64,000 bases of DNA from Apostichopus parvimensis (lineage: Eukaryota; Echinodermata; Holothuroidea; Aspidochirotida; Stichopodidae): assembly GCA_000934455.1 (NCBI GenBank), contig KN888954.1, forward strand, positions 46,859 through 110,858, given 5' to 3'. Positions 47,280-58,989 of the stretch are shown here, one piece after another. The notes under the pieces are model-generated. The model was not told the origin of the DNA, did no database searches, and saw nothing but the letters and a program-made list of their open reading frames with translations. Positions within the stretch are counted from its first letter, which is position 1; the number at the start of each line of letters is the position of its first letter. The position numbers and the translations under genes are program-made.

Positions 47280-47840
47280 TCAACCTATCAAATGGTCGAT
47301 ATGAGTCTGGGATAGGGGAGAGTGAGGTTAGTTGGGCCATTTTTTACATTTTCAAGCCCTGTAATGTCAAAAAGAACCACCGGCACGAACTAAATAGTGT
47401 TATGGAAAGTTAACATATTTGTCTCAAGTATGAGACCAAAATAAGTAATGAATTCATTAACATTATTGAGCAACAGCCTTGTGAAGAATTTTTTTCCCGC
47501 ACAACCTACCCCACCGAGTGAGGTAAGTTGAGCATACCAATTAGGTAAGTTCAGCCACGGGGGAAAGATGAGCCAGTAAACACATTTTGCTAACAGGTGA
47601 ATCTATCATCATGCCCGCTTGCGGTTGGAACCTACAACCTCAAGATGTCATGCCCGTGTGGACTGCGGGTTGCTAACAATTCATCCACTGTATTCCCTGC
47701 ACGTCGTAGAAGGCGACTAAAAGGAACACGTGTCTCTTGTGAGTGGCGGCATTATTAATACCCCCACAACCATCGTATTGGCACCATATGCCTTAGTTGT
47801 GGTTGTGCCGTTAAGCATGTATATCAATCAATCAATCATG
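47280..47840 (-). mobile_element. SINE-like repeat with tRNA-like head and ATCA tail
   Basis: The minus strand over about 47585-47690 has GAATTGTTAGCAACCCGCAG and a B-box-like AGGTTCCAACC, and is related to 63420-63500. The neighbouring GAGGTTAGTTGGGCC and GTAAGTTGAGC words (47325-47580) recur at 63505-63605. An ATCAATCAATCAATC run lies at 47824-47838. A composite of a tRNA-derived SINE and a second repeat is likely. Confidence 0.45.
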
Positions 47841-47859
47841 TTCGGAGTTTTACCACAGA

Positions 47860-48085
47860 GCTACCAACGCCTGCAGAACATACTCAAAAGTTCTTTCATT
47901 AGCATCGAAACACTTAATATTCATATTTAGAAACGTTTGAAATAAGAAACCTTTTTATGTTAATGCTTGAAAATGTTACAAATGATAGGAACAATGTTTT
48001 AACAATGGTTCAAAATTGTATTAACAGATAAACTCATATAGGCCCTATGACCAAAACTATTTGCTCAGTTCAGTTTCTTGTAATG
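47860..48085. repeat. dispersed copy of the 255-bp satellite family
   Basis: It shares CTGCAGAACATACTCAAAAG, TTAGCATCGAAACA, ATAGGAACAATGTTTTAACA and TCATATAGGCCCTATGACC with 52785-52925 and the tandem block at 61885-62460. Confidence 0.75.
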
Positions 48086-50020
48086 TTATTAATGGTGTAA
48101 GGGTTTGTTATGGTCTTTACCCCGTGTACAGTATGTGATATGTAAATGTGCACCTCTAAGAACATCCGGGTTTATAGAGCATGAGCCTCATGGGAATTTA
48201 GTGTCATTATTTTTATGTATTTTTGGCCGTAATTTACATCTTTTTGACTAGTATTTCAGTGTTAATTGGATTGTACTTGTGTAACTCTCCAATATCCATC
48301 TATTCGGGTGTTATTTCTGATAGTTTGATCAGTTTATAAAGTTTTGAGTATTGGTCCGCCCGTAAGTAGGTCATAGGTAGCGTTGGGATGAGTGTGCTTT
48401 CACTGGTTCTTTTGTTCTCTTCGACCACTGTATTTCGATAGAGAAGACGTACGCTATTTGAGATGGGAATATTGTTGCATTTTCCGATGTAAATTAACTT
48501 GTTTTCACTGATTTGATAAGGGTGAGTGTACATTGATCTTTGTCAATATTCATATCGTAAGAGATGTAATAGTATTTCTTGATATTATTGGTGTATTTCT
48601 TGTTTGAATAATCTGACTTCGCATCACAGTGATGATATTGTGGTTACCCACGTTGTATTTGCATAAGTAGTTTCACGAATTTCTAACATTAAACTTTCTT
48701 GAAGTTTTGATTTATCGTAATGATTGTATTTCAAAGAATTGTTCTTGTAGAAATGAATTAAGTATCTGGTATTCTCATCGACACAATGTATGAAGATTGA
48801 TTTTATCGTTAAATGTGAATTCATCATTTTGAGGGCAATCAGTGATATCGATGATTGATTAGTCATAATGTAGATGAATGGATGCTATTGTATTGGGTAC
48901 TGACAGTGTTCCCGACTGCACTGATTGACGCCGTATTTCTTGTCAGATAGAAGGCGACATTCATTAATGTATTAGGTCCAATAGTTTTGTTTAAGAAAGG
49001 AGAGATTCAGTTGTGTTGAGTAACTATTTGTTATACATAGTTTCTGGCATTTCCTTCGATGGGAAAGAGGGCGTACTTGTGGTTTAATTAAATCAGAGGA
49101 ACTTTGTATTCTTTTATATAAGCAAATGTTTTCACTTCATTCTTTAAGGATGAAAGGTTAGAGAAGATCTTGGTTACAAATTATTATGTTGTATGTTCAT
49201 TTTTCTGGTACCTGTGCTGACTTGCTGATGCCGGATAAGTTACTGACCGAGTAATTTCTGGGCCGGTGAGTGGTAACCAGGGAATTGTAGATTTGGTAAC
49301 TAGGGAGTAGCTCATTTTTGGGAATGGAGTTCGGATGTGTGTTATATTTGACGGTTTACAAATTGACAGTGAGATGTTTATCAATTACTTAAATCGTTCC
49401 GATTATTCTATGGTCCTTTGATTATCCTGATGTATTTTCTTTTTTATCACAAATGTAAAATGGGTTATATTTCTCAAATTCCACAGACAATCTCTTAATT
49501 CTTTGGTGATGTGAAACAAATTTAGCTTGTGCTCATTACAATGTATTTGGGACAAATCACTCGCTGTTTTTGTGATATGATGTTATCATTTTGTTCTGGG
49601 TGATACGGAATAATTGTCTCTGTGTAATATGATCATGTGATGGCGTACCATTGTATCGTATTATTTATGATCATAATTTGATATTACATTATTCTGTGTT
49701 ATCTGTTAATATGCTGTCATGTTAACTTCATGCTTTTTCCTGTTGTATTGGCATATGATTATATGGACGTTGAATGTTTTCGGGATGAATTCTTTTTAAC
49801 AGGTTCATGTATTTATCCACTTTTTCTTAAATTGGTCAATTCTGTTATTCAATTGTTTCTGCTGTGAAGACACATTCATTGAGCCATTGTATGGTATTCC
49901 AATGTGGTAGTTGTTTCTCCTTCTTTATACCCTTATATCTTTATTTGATTTTATATTCATAAATGTGTTATATATTCTCGTTACAGAGGCTGTTTTACAT
50001 GTAATAAAGATTGAGTACGG
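48086..50020 (-). other. unidentified stretch with coding-like minus-strand fragments
   Basis: Minus-strand open stretches at 48300-48533 (77 codons), 48624-48866 (80 codons), 49184-49384 and shorter ones near 49740-49900 read as polar, Asn/Ser/Ile-rich peptides. They are closely spaced on one strand. I recognise no domain. They may be remnants of one decayed protein gene or chance frames in AT-rich DNA. Confidence 0.3.
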
Positions 50021-50164
50021 AAACACTTGAACTTCTGTCTGCTAGTTTCTTTTCGAGCTAGGATCCCCAAACTATCGCGATATATCTCGCCCCCGTTTTA
50101 TATCATAAAAAAAAATCCACTACATTTTAAACATGAAAATCATTTCAAAATAGGTAAAGAACTG

Positions 50165-50625
50165 AGTAATGTACTGCAAACTACCAATAAAAAACAGAAA
50201 ACCATGTTTTACGCATGAATGTGTTGAATATAATTATAGTAGTAGGCCAATAGTAATGATAGTGTCGTCAATTCGATTTCTCAGTTTATATTTGCGACAT
50301 ATATCACCCGTATATGTACATCGATCAATGACAATGTGAAATCCCGTGTGAAAGTAAGTTCACCCCAAAAGACGCAAATGGTCGTTCTAGAAAGTACCGT
50401 AATAACATTAACAACACAAGGCCAGTTTGCTCTGTCAGGTCCGCACGTGTACAGCCATTTTTCCGGTTTGACCAGAGCAATCGAAGAGTGAGTAAAGTAG
50501 TAGTTTTACTGCGATTATCATTATTTCATGTACTACAAACTATCAATTAAAAGCCCCCCCCCCCCCAAAAAAAAAACCCAGTTTTGGCATGAATAATGTG
50601 CTCAATATATTGATAGAAGTAGGTC
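50165..50625. repeat. local duplication, spacing about 360 bp
   Basis: ATGTACT.CAAACTA.CAAT and CCATGTTTTACGCATGAAT near 50168-50240 recur with changes near 50528-50625, where a poly-C/poly-A tract was gained. From 50626 to 51379 nothing else is recognised. Confidence 0.55.
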
Positions 50626-51379
50626 AAGTGCGAAGCCAACCTCATTAAAAATTCACCGTCGTGCCAAAGCAAAGCCGTCGTCTTTTAGTTCCCACACAGT
50701 GACACCAACATTCGCTAGACTGAGTTTCGGTTCACACGTGGCTTTTTGCTCACATGTGCGCGATGGTTTCATTGCCCTTTGAGTCATGGCGTACTTTACG
50801 CTGCCCTTGTATTAACAAAAATGGAGCAGGTCGACACATGGTATTATACTGTGCATGCATTGCGGGCGGGATTGCGGCAAACATAAAGGAGACCACTGCG
50901 TGATCATGATGGTTATCATTCCCAAGGTGCGTTGTAATTGGCTGAATGTAAACTTGTAAATGTATATTCATATGGGTCATTCTATTTTTTTCACTCGGGG
51001 ATGTGCTCAGTAATGAATGAAGTTTAACCATGTGTCATGCGAAAGTTGATTAAAAATGTAACTGACATCTGCGGGGATTAATATTTCCTCATTGTTAATA
51101 CTTTGACATCTACGGGGATTTGGGCCAAATTTTAATTGTAATTACAAATGTGGATTCTATAATCGATTTAACATTAATTTGCTGGAAATAGGCTGTTAAC
51201 AAAAGTCAAAGATTACTTGCTAGTTAATTATTCATAAGCTTTTAAAACACATTGGCGCAACAGATTATGACGATTGTAGGAATTGTTTTGAGCAATTACA
51301 GATTACGCTATTCAATTGAAAGACGGTGTAATTCGACTTTCGACACTCTGGAAGAAAACACCTAACCACAAACATTAAC

Positions 51380-52446
51380 ATGCCAAAGAAAAGGGGAAAG
51401 TCCCGTACGGGACAGCTTTCATAAATTGGACGACTCTAAGGTTAAATGCAAGCTATGTGAGACAGAACTGTCATATAAAGGAGGCTCAGCAGGATATTGG
51501 TTTTTTCAACTGCAACGCATTTGCAACCCACGGAAAGCAAATGATATTACAAGACTCGTAGCAATTTTTATTGCAACAGAAGATTTGCCTATTAATTTGG
51601 TTGAATGTGAGGGTTTTCGGAATCTTTGATCTTTTCTTGAGCCAGGATATGAGCCCCATATCGAAAAACAATGACTTCAAATATAAAAGCCCTCTACAAT
51701 GAAGAGAAAGCTGCTCTCAAAACGCGTTTAGAAGAGGTACAAGGTTTGAGTCTGACTACTGACTGCTGGACTTCGTTAACTCAGGAAGGCTATATGACTA
51801 TCACAGCCCATTACATCCATGAAATTTGGGAGAATAAAGCTGCTGTGCTAGATACATCTCCTGTCGGCCAACTTCCCTCCGAAGAAGAAGAGGCTCAGCC
51901 TGAGGCTACGGGAGTAACAGGACCGCAGAGACATACAGCGCCTGTATTGGCCAACCAGTTGAAAACTGTAACAAAGGACTGGAACATTGATCTTAAAATT
52001 GTTGCAGTCGTTCATGACAATGCCTGAAATGTTAAAAACATTGCCGAGGCTGTTGATGCTGCAGATATTCCCTGCGTTGCGCATACGGTACAGTTGTGCG
52101 TTAAATAGGGCTTGAACTCAAGCAACGAAGTGAAAACCCTTATTGGTGCGGCTTATAGGCTTGTTGCGCATTTTAAACAGAGTACTTTAGCAACGGGTGC
52201 CTTGGAGGCAGCACAAAAGAGCCATGCTCCCGGGAAGCCTGTACATCGCCTTATCACAAGCTGCGTAACGCGATGGAATTCCGCCTGCGAAATTATGCAA
52301 AGGCTAGTTGAATTAAGATGGCCAATTTGTGACGTACTGTCAAACCCTGAATTCACATCACTAAGCGACGCCAAAACTCTGGAACTAAGAAGTGAGCAGT
52401 GGAACATAATATGTGAGCTTATGAAATGCCTCAAGCCCCTGCAGGT
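51380..52446 (+). pseudogene. hAT-superfamily (ZBED-like) transposase, 5' part
   Basis: Seen: ATG at 51380 starts MPKKRGKSR. Reading on across a frame change gives a BED-type finger, KLDDSKVKCKLCETELSYKG, then LVAIFIATEDLPINLVECEG, LSLTTDCWTSLTQEGYMTIT, KIVAVVHDNA (TGA near 52024), IPCVAHTVQLCVK (TAG near 52106) and VTRWNSACEIMQRLVELRWP. It ends at LKPLQ with a CTGCAG/GTAACT donor at 52447. Known: these are the BED zinc finger and the first half of the RNase-H fold of hAT transposases, with the D of DCW and the CxxH region. The BED finger lacks its His pair, three stops are present and the C-terminal dimerisation exon is absent. It is a different lineage from the hAT at 24-27 kb. Confidence 0.8.
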
Positions 52447-53465
52447 AACTATGTATTTTATTATGTAATATACTTATTTTTTTGGACGTCGAAATGAAAA
52501 GAAACAGTAAATGATTAAATAACTAATTAAAAAAACCAAAACAGAACAAGTTAAACAACATATACTATTAATATATTTATATAGCAAAACGGAAGTGAAC
52601 GGGCAACATAAACTATATTAGAACAAAAAGGAAAATATTATCCCGCGATTCCGAGCAGGTGTACTTTGAATATAAGTACTATGTATATTTATATTTAATC
52701 ATACAAATGCATAATAAATATATGAACAAACAACAGAAACAAGAACAAAGGGACTTTGATTTTAACTGATATTTTAACCCAAACTATATATTTGCTCAGT
52801 TCAGTTTCTTGTAATGATATATAACAAATACCTGCAGAGCATACTCAAAAGTTCTTTCATTAGCATCGAAACACGCAATATTCTTATCTAGAAACGTTTG
52901 TAAAAAGAAACCTTGTTATGTTAACTAGCAGATATACCCGTATATAAAATATGCCAATATACTATGGTTGTAGGTATGGCTGTAACTATGGCTGCTCTTT
53001 GTGAAATTGTACCGATTGAAAGGTGAAGAGGCATTATTAGATAGAATTAGGGGCATTGCCTGTGGCAGGGAGGCGGTGAAACATTGGTCAATTTGCTTTT
53101 AGCATTTAGCAGTGTAGTAGTTGTAAAACTAAACCTAAAATACTATAGATCAAATTTGCATAAAGACTTGAGTTCTTCCCTAGAAAATGAGAGTTGTAGA
53201 GAGATATGAAATGCATGAATAAGAGAAAGAGCTGAAAAGGATCTGAAATGATATACATTACAAAGTTTCACTATTTCCTTGTGTTCTTTATTTTTCTTTT
53301 TTGCAAAGTTCAAACATAGCATTTGATATTTGTTAGTAGTATCAGTATGCAAGGTCCTTGTAAATAAACATATGTAAACATGAAAAAGATTTTTTTATAA
53401 GTGGCAACCTAACAGAACATGGCAAGAAATTAACAGTTGTTCGGTTAAGTCTTCGAAAGAGATAC
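52447..53465. other. non-coding stretch with one satellite-family copy
   Basis: A short copy of the 255-bp repeat family lies at about 52785-52925 (TTTGCTCAGTTCAGTTTCTT, CTGCAGAGCATACTC). The rest is AT-rich. A minus-strand frame at 53143-53352 shows no domain. Confidence 0.5.
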
Positions 53466-53855
53466 TTAGTCTTTGGGAGTGGATGTCAAAAATTGCGAAG
53501 AGTCAACGTCATCTTCAAAAGATGTATTGTCTTCATCGGCTAGGAGGGCTCGAAAGCTACTTTGTGATGAGTCAAGGTCCTGTTTGTCCTTGGTTAGTTG
53601 TTTGTTTGCTTCGCTAGGCTCCTGTTTAAGTGCATGCATTTTTTTGGCAAGCTCTCGGTTCTTAGCATTCAGGTTCTCTTTTTGTAGTTGGTGCTGTTCC
53701 ACCTTTTTTTTTATCATTTGCTGAACCTCACTAATGACCTTCATCACTTTTTGGATCCCTTCTTGAGGCTTGTACTGTTGATAAGTTGTCAGTGTACAAA
53801 TACCAACAATTTCTTGCAGTGATTTGGTAATAAGTTGAGTTGGTGTGAACTCCAT
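53466..53855 (-). CDS. small coiled-coil protein with acidic tail, function unknown
   Basis: ATG at 53855 opens a 130-codon frame ending at 53466. An acceptor-like TGTCTTTTCAG lies 8 bases upstream of the ATG, so a 5' exon is possible. Residues about 1-30 are mixed (MEFTPTQLITKSLQ...). Residues about 35-95 are rich in K, E, Q and L with heptad-like spacing (VEQHQLQKENLNAKNRELAK), as in a coiled coil. The end is Ser/Asp-rich. It is intact, unlike nearly everything around it, and lies on the same strand about 440 bp beyond the Helitron helicase stop. It could be a Helitron passenger, a captured host fragment or an independent gene. Confidence 0.5.
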   Translation of the reverse strand: MEFTPTQLITKSLQEIVGICTLTTYQQYKPQEGIQKVMKVISEVQQMIKKKVEQHQLQKENLNAKNRELAKKMHALKQEPSEANKQLTKDKQDLDSSQSSFRALLADEDNTSFEDDVDSSQFLTSTPKD

Positions 53856-54291
53856 GGTTGTACTGAAAAGACAAAGAGGAAATAATGTAACCTTTAAGAG
53901 ATGTGCAGTACTCTCGTGTGAATTACAAACGTAGATGGTTTTTTTTAAATGGAACTTCATCTGTCTTGGTGAATAAGAAATATATAATGATTAGCGATTG
54001 TTCTCAGCAGACGATTTCATGTACCGTATTTTTTTGGTCAATCATTTATGACCTCCATCGGGAGTCTGACAACCCTGTTACGTGTCAGTGGTTTTAGGAA
54101 CACTCATCCTCCAAGTGTTTACAACTCCCTATAAATGTCGAAGATAATTGATTGAAAATTTGAGGTACGTGAAATTGTGTGTTCAGAACAGTGGCTAATC
54201 ATCAGTTACATATTTTTGTTGGCAACATGTTGTAAAAAAAAAAGGATTGGAAATAGCCATGGTATCAATAGAAGATTTATGAAAGAATTTG

Positions 54292-55796
54292 CTAATACAC
54301 AACATTATCAGTGAAGAAACCATGTTTTCCAGGGAATTGTCCATTTTTGGAAAGTATTTCGATGTTTTGTTTGTCACCAACCCGACTCATTGCAACATAC
54401 AGTTGAGCATGTGAAAAAAAATCTTTTGAGAGGTAAAGTCCAACTTTTGATAATGTCTGTCCTTGTGATTTATTTGCTGTCATGGCGAAAGATGGTTTGA
54501 CTGGGAATTGTCGTATCTGCATTTTGAATGGAAGAGTTGTTTCTGAAGATGAGATTGGAATTCTTGGAATTAATATCTGCTTGCCAGCATGGACACCCAT
54601 GGCAACATTTGCCTCAATCACATGATCATGCATGTTGTTGATCACGTATCGTGTTCCATTACAGTGGGCAATTGTAGGATCTAGATTTCTCAAAAGCATG
54701 ATTGGGCAATTCTGTTTGAGAGACAGAACGTGTGGTGGCATTCCTGTAGATATTGTATTGAGGAATTCCACTGGGTATTGGTGGTGATTTTCACAATTTA
54801 TGAGCTTGTCTGAGCTGATGTATTTCCGTGGTTGACCTGGAAATCTGTCCATCATTATGGCATTGATATCATCAGCAGCCTGATTTGTTGGACATAGTAT
54901 CCCACGTGAGCATAGCCAATGTGGAGAATCATAATCTTTGTCAAGCGAATCAAACACGAAGTCACATAACTTGTTAAAATTTTCTTCATCAATAAGCATA
55001 TCAGTATCTACTCTAATCTTATGTTCACCCAGCTCCTTTTCCACAGGTATTCTGCCTTCTCCAATAGAAAGCAATGTATCAGCATAGCTATCACCTTCAC
55101 TTAACTGAACTCTCATGTTGATTATTAAGTTCATGATTGTGAACTCTTGCCAGAGGGGAGAAGTTTTGAGGCATGCATCAATGATTTCTGGTCGACTGCC
55201 TCGGCGAACACCTGGAAGAATTTGTCACCAGTCTGCTGAAAATATTACTCTCATGCCTCCAAAGGTGCGTTGACTTTCGCGTATGTCTTGGAATGTTCTT
55301 TCAACAGCTTCGTACACTTTGCGGTTAGCCATTGTCACTTCATCTACGATCAAGAGACTGCAGCGTCGAAGGATTTCAGCTGTTGTGTCTCTCTTTGATA
55401 TGTTGCAGTAAGATGTGTCGCTCAGCGTCTCAATTGGTACTTTGCATCTAGAATGCAGTGTCCTTCCATTTGGCAGGAGAGTTGCTGCAATTCCGCTGTT
55501 AGCTGTTGCCAATGCTATTTTCTTCATAGTGCGGACCTTTGCAAGGATGGTTGTATGACAAAAGTCTTACCTGTACCCCCCGGGGCATCCAGGGCAATGA
55601 TAAGGCCTCTATCATTGTTGATGGAGTCGATAGTTCGATTGTAGACTTCAAGTTGCTCTGTGTTCATGAGGGGAACATTTTTGTGGACAAGTTGTTCCAG
55701 CTCCTGGATGTTGTAATTAGTTTCTTCACATAGTTCCCTTGGTCCCATATCTCTGACGAAACTTGGATCTGGTTTTGGTATATTCATGTCTTCCAT
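54292..55796 (-). pseudogene. Helitron Pif1-type helicase domain
   Basis: Seen: a leader, then TEQLEVYNRTIDSINNDRG, Walker A in LDAPGGTGKTF (about 55565-55600), and a one-base frameshift. It resumes with KKIALATANSGIAATLLPNG, GRTLHSRCKVP, Walker B in LLIVDEVTMANRKVYEAVER (about 55300-55360) and FGGMRVIFSADW, with TGA at 55225 where the family has DWRQ or similar. It continues with GILCPTNQAADDIN, NLDPTIAHCNGTRY, KPSFAMTANKSQGQTLSKVG and QLYVAMSRVGD (about 54370-54410), ending at 54292. All the standard superfamily-1B motifs are visible. Confidence 0.9.
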
Positions 55797-57934
55797 AACA
55801 TTTCTTTCAACATGTTGTTGTATTTCAAACAGGACTTGGTTGATGATATGATCTCATGGAGTTTGAACATTAAGCTCAAGCAGCAAGTCTTCAGTGAGAA
55901 GGTTCAGGTGACGGTTCCAAAACGCCATAGGATCTGATGGCTGAGTCCATATGAGAATAGTGGCAAAGACCTCTCTAAGGTGAGGTCCAAACTTTACCAG
56001 TGCTGCTTCTTGCATCACTTTGTCTATTTCTGTATCATCCTCCAGTAGGCCAAGTTTCATGCAAGCAGCAGCAAAGGTTTCTTCTTCATTGCCATCGATT
56101 TTCTGCAAGTCAGCAAAGCTTGTGGCACCTGGTTTGTGGTGAAGGAGCATTCGCATGTAGTACAGCTCCGACCGTCTTGGGGAGAGGCTGATGACTGGAA
56201 TTCTGCCAATCATGTCAGACCATTGAACGTCTGTGCCATGTCCTTCGTGTGGTTTTGCGGCTTTTCGTGATCGTTTCACCCATCTGCTACCTTTCCATAT
56301 GTACTGACTACAGATGTCTGGATACAGGATGGAACGTGCCAATGTATTTGTAGCATTTATTTCAAAGTAAGCAGTCAGTTTGGTTCTTGGTGGTGGTTTA
56401 TTTGCCACTTCCTCTGCCTGATGTGGGTGAAACAAAACAGTTTGTTCATCTTCCAAATGAAGTGGGAGCTTCATCACTGGTGGATACTTCATCAGGATCT
56501 TCAACTCATAAAGTCGCCAGTATGCCTCTGAAGCACTGACATATCGGGCTGTTGCATACCTCTCTATTTCATCATTAGTGATGTTCTTTTCATCTCCATT
56601 TGCTAGGGTTACCATTGCTTTGTCTGAGCCCTTGCAAGTATATTTGTACAGATATTTCACACAGCTCACACTGATGACAACCTCAACATTGATGTGTGCA
56701 TTATACTTTAGACTCAGGAATGGACTGAATGGGACGATCTAGCGATTGTCCACTGTGAACTTTTGTCCTTCAACCTTTAAAAGATGTGTGCGACCACCGT
56801 GTTGTTGAGATCTTCTTCTGTAATGTGGGTAAGTGGCATTAGCCAGAACAGTGTGTTGGATGAATTCTCTTTGAAATTGTTTTTGGCAAACCTTGCCACA
56901 ACTTGTAGTATCCATGCAAGGGCTGTTTGGATTTACTTCGCCACATGGGCCATGGATCATATTTCTTGTGACTATAGCATGTAGTTTAGGATTTACTACC
57001 GGATCTGGTATTTCTGCAGAAACTATCTTGTTGATGTAAGTTGGTGTTCTTGGTTTGTCAGCATCATGTATGATCAATAAGATGTGACAGTGAGGAAGGC
57101 CTCTTTTTTGGTCTTCCTTCATAGCAGTGTAGGCTTTGACCTTTCCTACAGCATGATTCTTTACCAAGTCATGAAGTATGATTGCAGTTTGATGTTGAAT
57201 ACTCTGACACAAATGTCTGGACGATCACTTGGATGCTCACCATCAAAGAGGGATGCTTTAATTTCAGGCCATCGTGGGTTACAAGTGAAAGTAATGAAGA
57301 AATCTGGCTTTCCAAATTGACTAACAAAGGCCATGGCATCCTGAAATGCTTCTGCATACCATCGTGGGCTGCCATAGAATGTTGGTGGAAGGATGACCCT
57401 CATTCCAGCTCTCAATTCATCACTGTCATTTACAGCATCCAATAATCCTTTGTATTTTTCAGCTCTGATGGTACTTTGATTGTTTCGAATCCATTTTAGT
57501 CGCTGAGATTCAGCCTTAGTAAAGGCATCTGTTGCATACTGTTGAGTGAGTCTTCGAGATTTCATGATGGAGTTATCTGTGTTAGAACGTATTTTGAGTT
57601 TCAATTTCTAAAATTGTGTGGGGGAAATGTGGCCAGAACCAAATGCATGTGGAATTTTAACTGTGTATTCATCAGTCCCATGTGGAAAGAGTACACTATA
57701 GTGCAGTGGATCATAACTACGATGTATTGAAGTAATTGTGTGTATGTGACCACTTCTTCTTTGTATGATGACATCCTTATCGTATGCTTGTTCTCCTGGC
57801 ATGATGACTGCAACTTCAGACCCTGTAGGTAGGTTGTAGCTGCGAGGATGTTCACTGGTTGTTTTTTCAGCATTAAGGACCATCTTTGCCTCAGGGTGGT
57901 TAGCTGCAAATTCTATTGCAGATTTATAGAGCAC
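55797..57934 (-). pseudogene. Helitron Rep: Helitron_like_N and HUH/Tyr nuclease
   Basis: Seen: SAIEFAANHPEAKMVLNAE and DVIIQRRSGHIHTITSIHRS (57608-57934), then after TAG at 57608 AESQRLKWIRNNQSTIRAEK and FGKPDFFITFTCNPRWPEIK (57161-57604). After a frameshift come KEDQKRGLPHCHILLIIHD, the HxH metal motif (about 57075-57110), and RNMIHGPCGEVNPNSPCMD. TAG at 56739 is followed by YNAHINVEVV and the tyrosine motif VKYLYKYTCKGSDK (about 56620-56665). The downstream part, including LTAYFEINATNTLARSILYP, runs to TGA at 55854, and a short linker joins the helicase. Both tyrosines of the Y...Y site and both metal-binding histidines remain. Confidence 0.9.
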
Positions 57935-58649
57935 ACATAGGGATTCACTCTGTGCAGGCAGGTCTGAAGCGCTGTAAGAATATCAGGATGTAGATGTGAA
58001 TTGTGATGTAGTCTGTTTTGTAATTCATGTTCGGTATCATGGAAATAAGTTTGGGCAAATTTGGGGGGTTCACCAGTTCTTGGTAATAGTGAACCAAACC
58101 TGTGGTAGACCTTACCCTGTATTTTGAAGGTAGGACTAAAGCCAGGCATACTTTGTTCACTACACCCCAGTGAAGCTACAGCTAGAGCATTGTTGTATGA
58201 CCGTAGGTTTGGGAGGAGTGTCTGTCTGTGAACCCTATATATTTCTTGCATTTGATGCGGGAGTGCTGGTTGTGAGGGCAACTTAACTTTTCCATTTTCA
58301 AAACAAAAACCCTTTCTTTCCATCGGTGGGCATTGCAAAATTTACATACATTTCCAGAAATAAACAATGTAGGTAATTCATGGTGACACTGGGAAGGGGA
58401 GAAATCTCCCTCATTGAAATAATCTGTGTCTGTTATAACCCCCAGTTTTTGGTGCTGCTTCCGTTCTCTTGGGTGCTGTCTTTCTGCTCGTAGATGGTGT
58501 TGCCTTGCTCGCTGGTCAGAAAGCCTCAATTGATGGTCATCTTCGGATTCAGAAAGTCTGGCTAGTTGTTGCCTGTGGACTGCATTGCTACATCTTGAAA
58601 GGCTTCGTTTGCGGCTCATTACAGGTAGTAAATGTAGGCACCGTCTCAT
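57913..58649 (-). pseudogene. Helitron N-terminal basic and zinc-binding region
   Basis: The start is rich in R, Q and H (RQQLARLSESEDDHQLRLSD). A CHHELP...CKFCNAHRW segment (about 58345-58395) could bind zinc. After a frameshift near 58325 it reads ENGKVKLPSQPALPHQMQEI, NALAVASLGC, PGFSPTFKIQGKVYHRFGSL and ELQNRLHHNSHLHPDI. The true start is uncertain because upstream splicing is possible. Confidence 0.75.
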
Positions 58650-58712
58650 TGTCTACGCATAACGTATATTCAGTTCATATAGCTACTGCCTCATTGTCAC
58701 AAGGATACTCAC

Positions 58713-58742
58713 CGCTGTGGTGTGTAACTTCAGAAGTGCAGT
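58713..58742 (-). other. candidate mini-exon upstream of the Helitron
   Basis: On the minus strand TTTTTTGCAG precedes and GTGAGTATCC follows a 30-bp segment. The acceptor and donor wording matches the two larger candidate exons at 59.7 and 60.4 kb. Confidence 0.35.
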
Positions 58743-58989
58743 CTGCAAAAAAGAAGATTTCAATGAAATAAAACTAAATACTTTAAAGCATCAGGTCAAT
58801 GACTTCTAACATTGTTGTTTTTTTGTGTGCCTAGGTCTTCTTGTGGGGGTGGAAGTATGGTCTTGGTGAAAATAGAGGTGTAGTACACCTTGAACTGACA
58901 TTTTTAACAATGACAGGAGTCGAATATTTTTTTTATTAGTAGTATTATCATAAGCAACATCGTTTGTGTCTCTCACTCAAGTATCCCTC

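Larger units (their letters stand above)
54292..58649 (-). mobile_element. Helitron, coding region of Rep and Pif1-type helicase
   Basis: One minus-strand protein can be followed from about 58649 to 54292 in Helitron order: basic N-terminus, zinc-binding segment, Helitron_like_N, HUH/Tyr nuclease and Pif1-type helicase. Four single stops (57608, 56739, 55854, 55225) and about four frameshifts (near 58325, 57920, 57190 and 55545) break it. This is light damage over 4.3 kb and implies a recent insertion. Helitrons move by rolling-circle replication through Rep nicking and helicase unwinding. The termini (5'-TC and 3'-hairpin-CTRR on the minus strand) were not identified. Confidence 0.9.
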
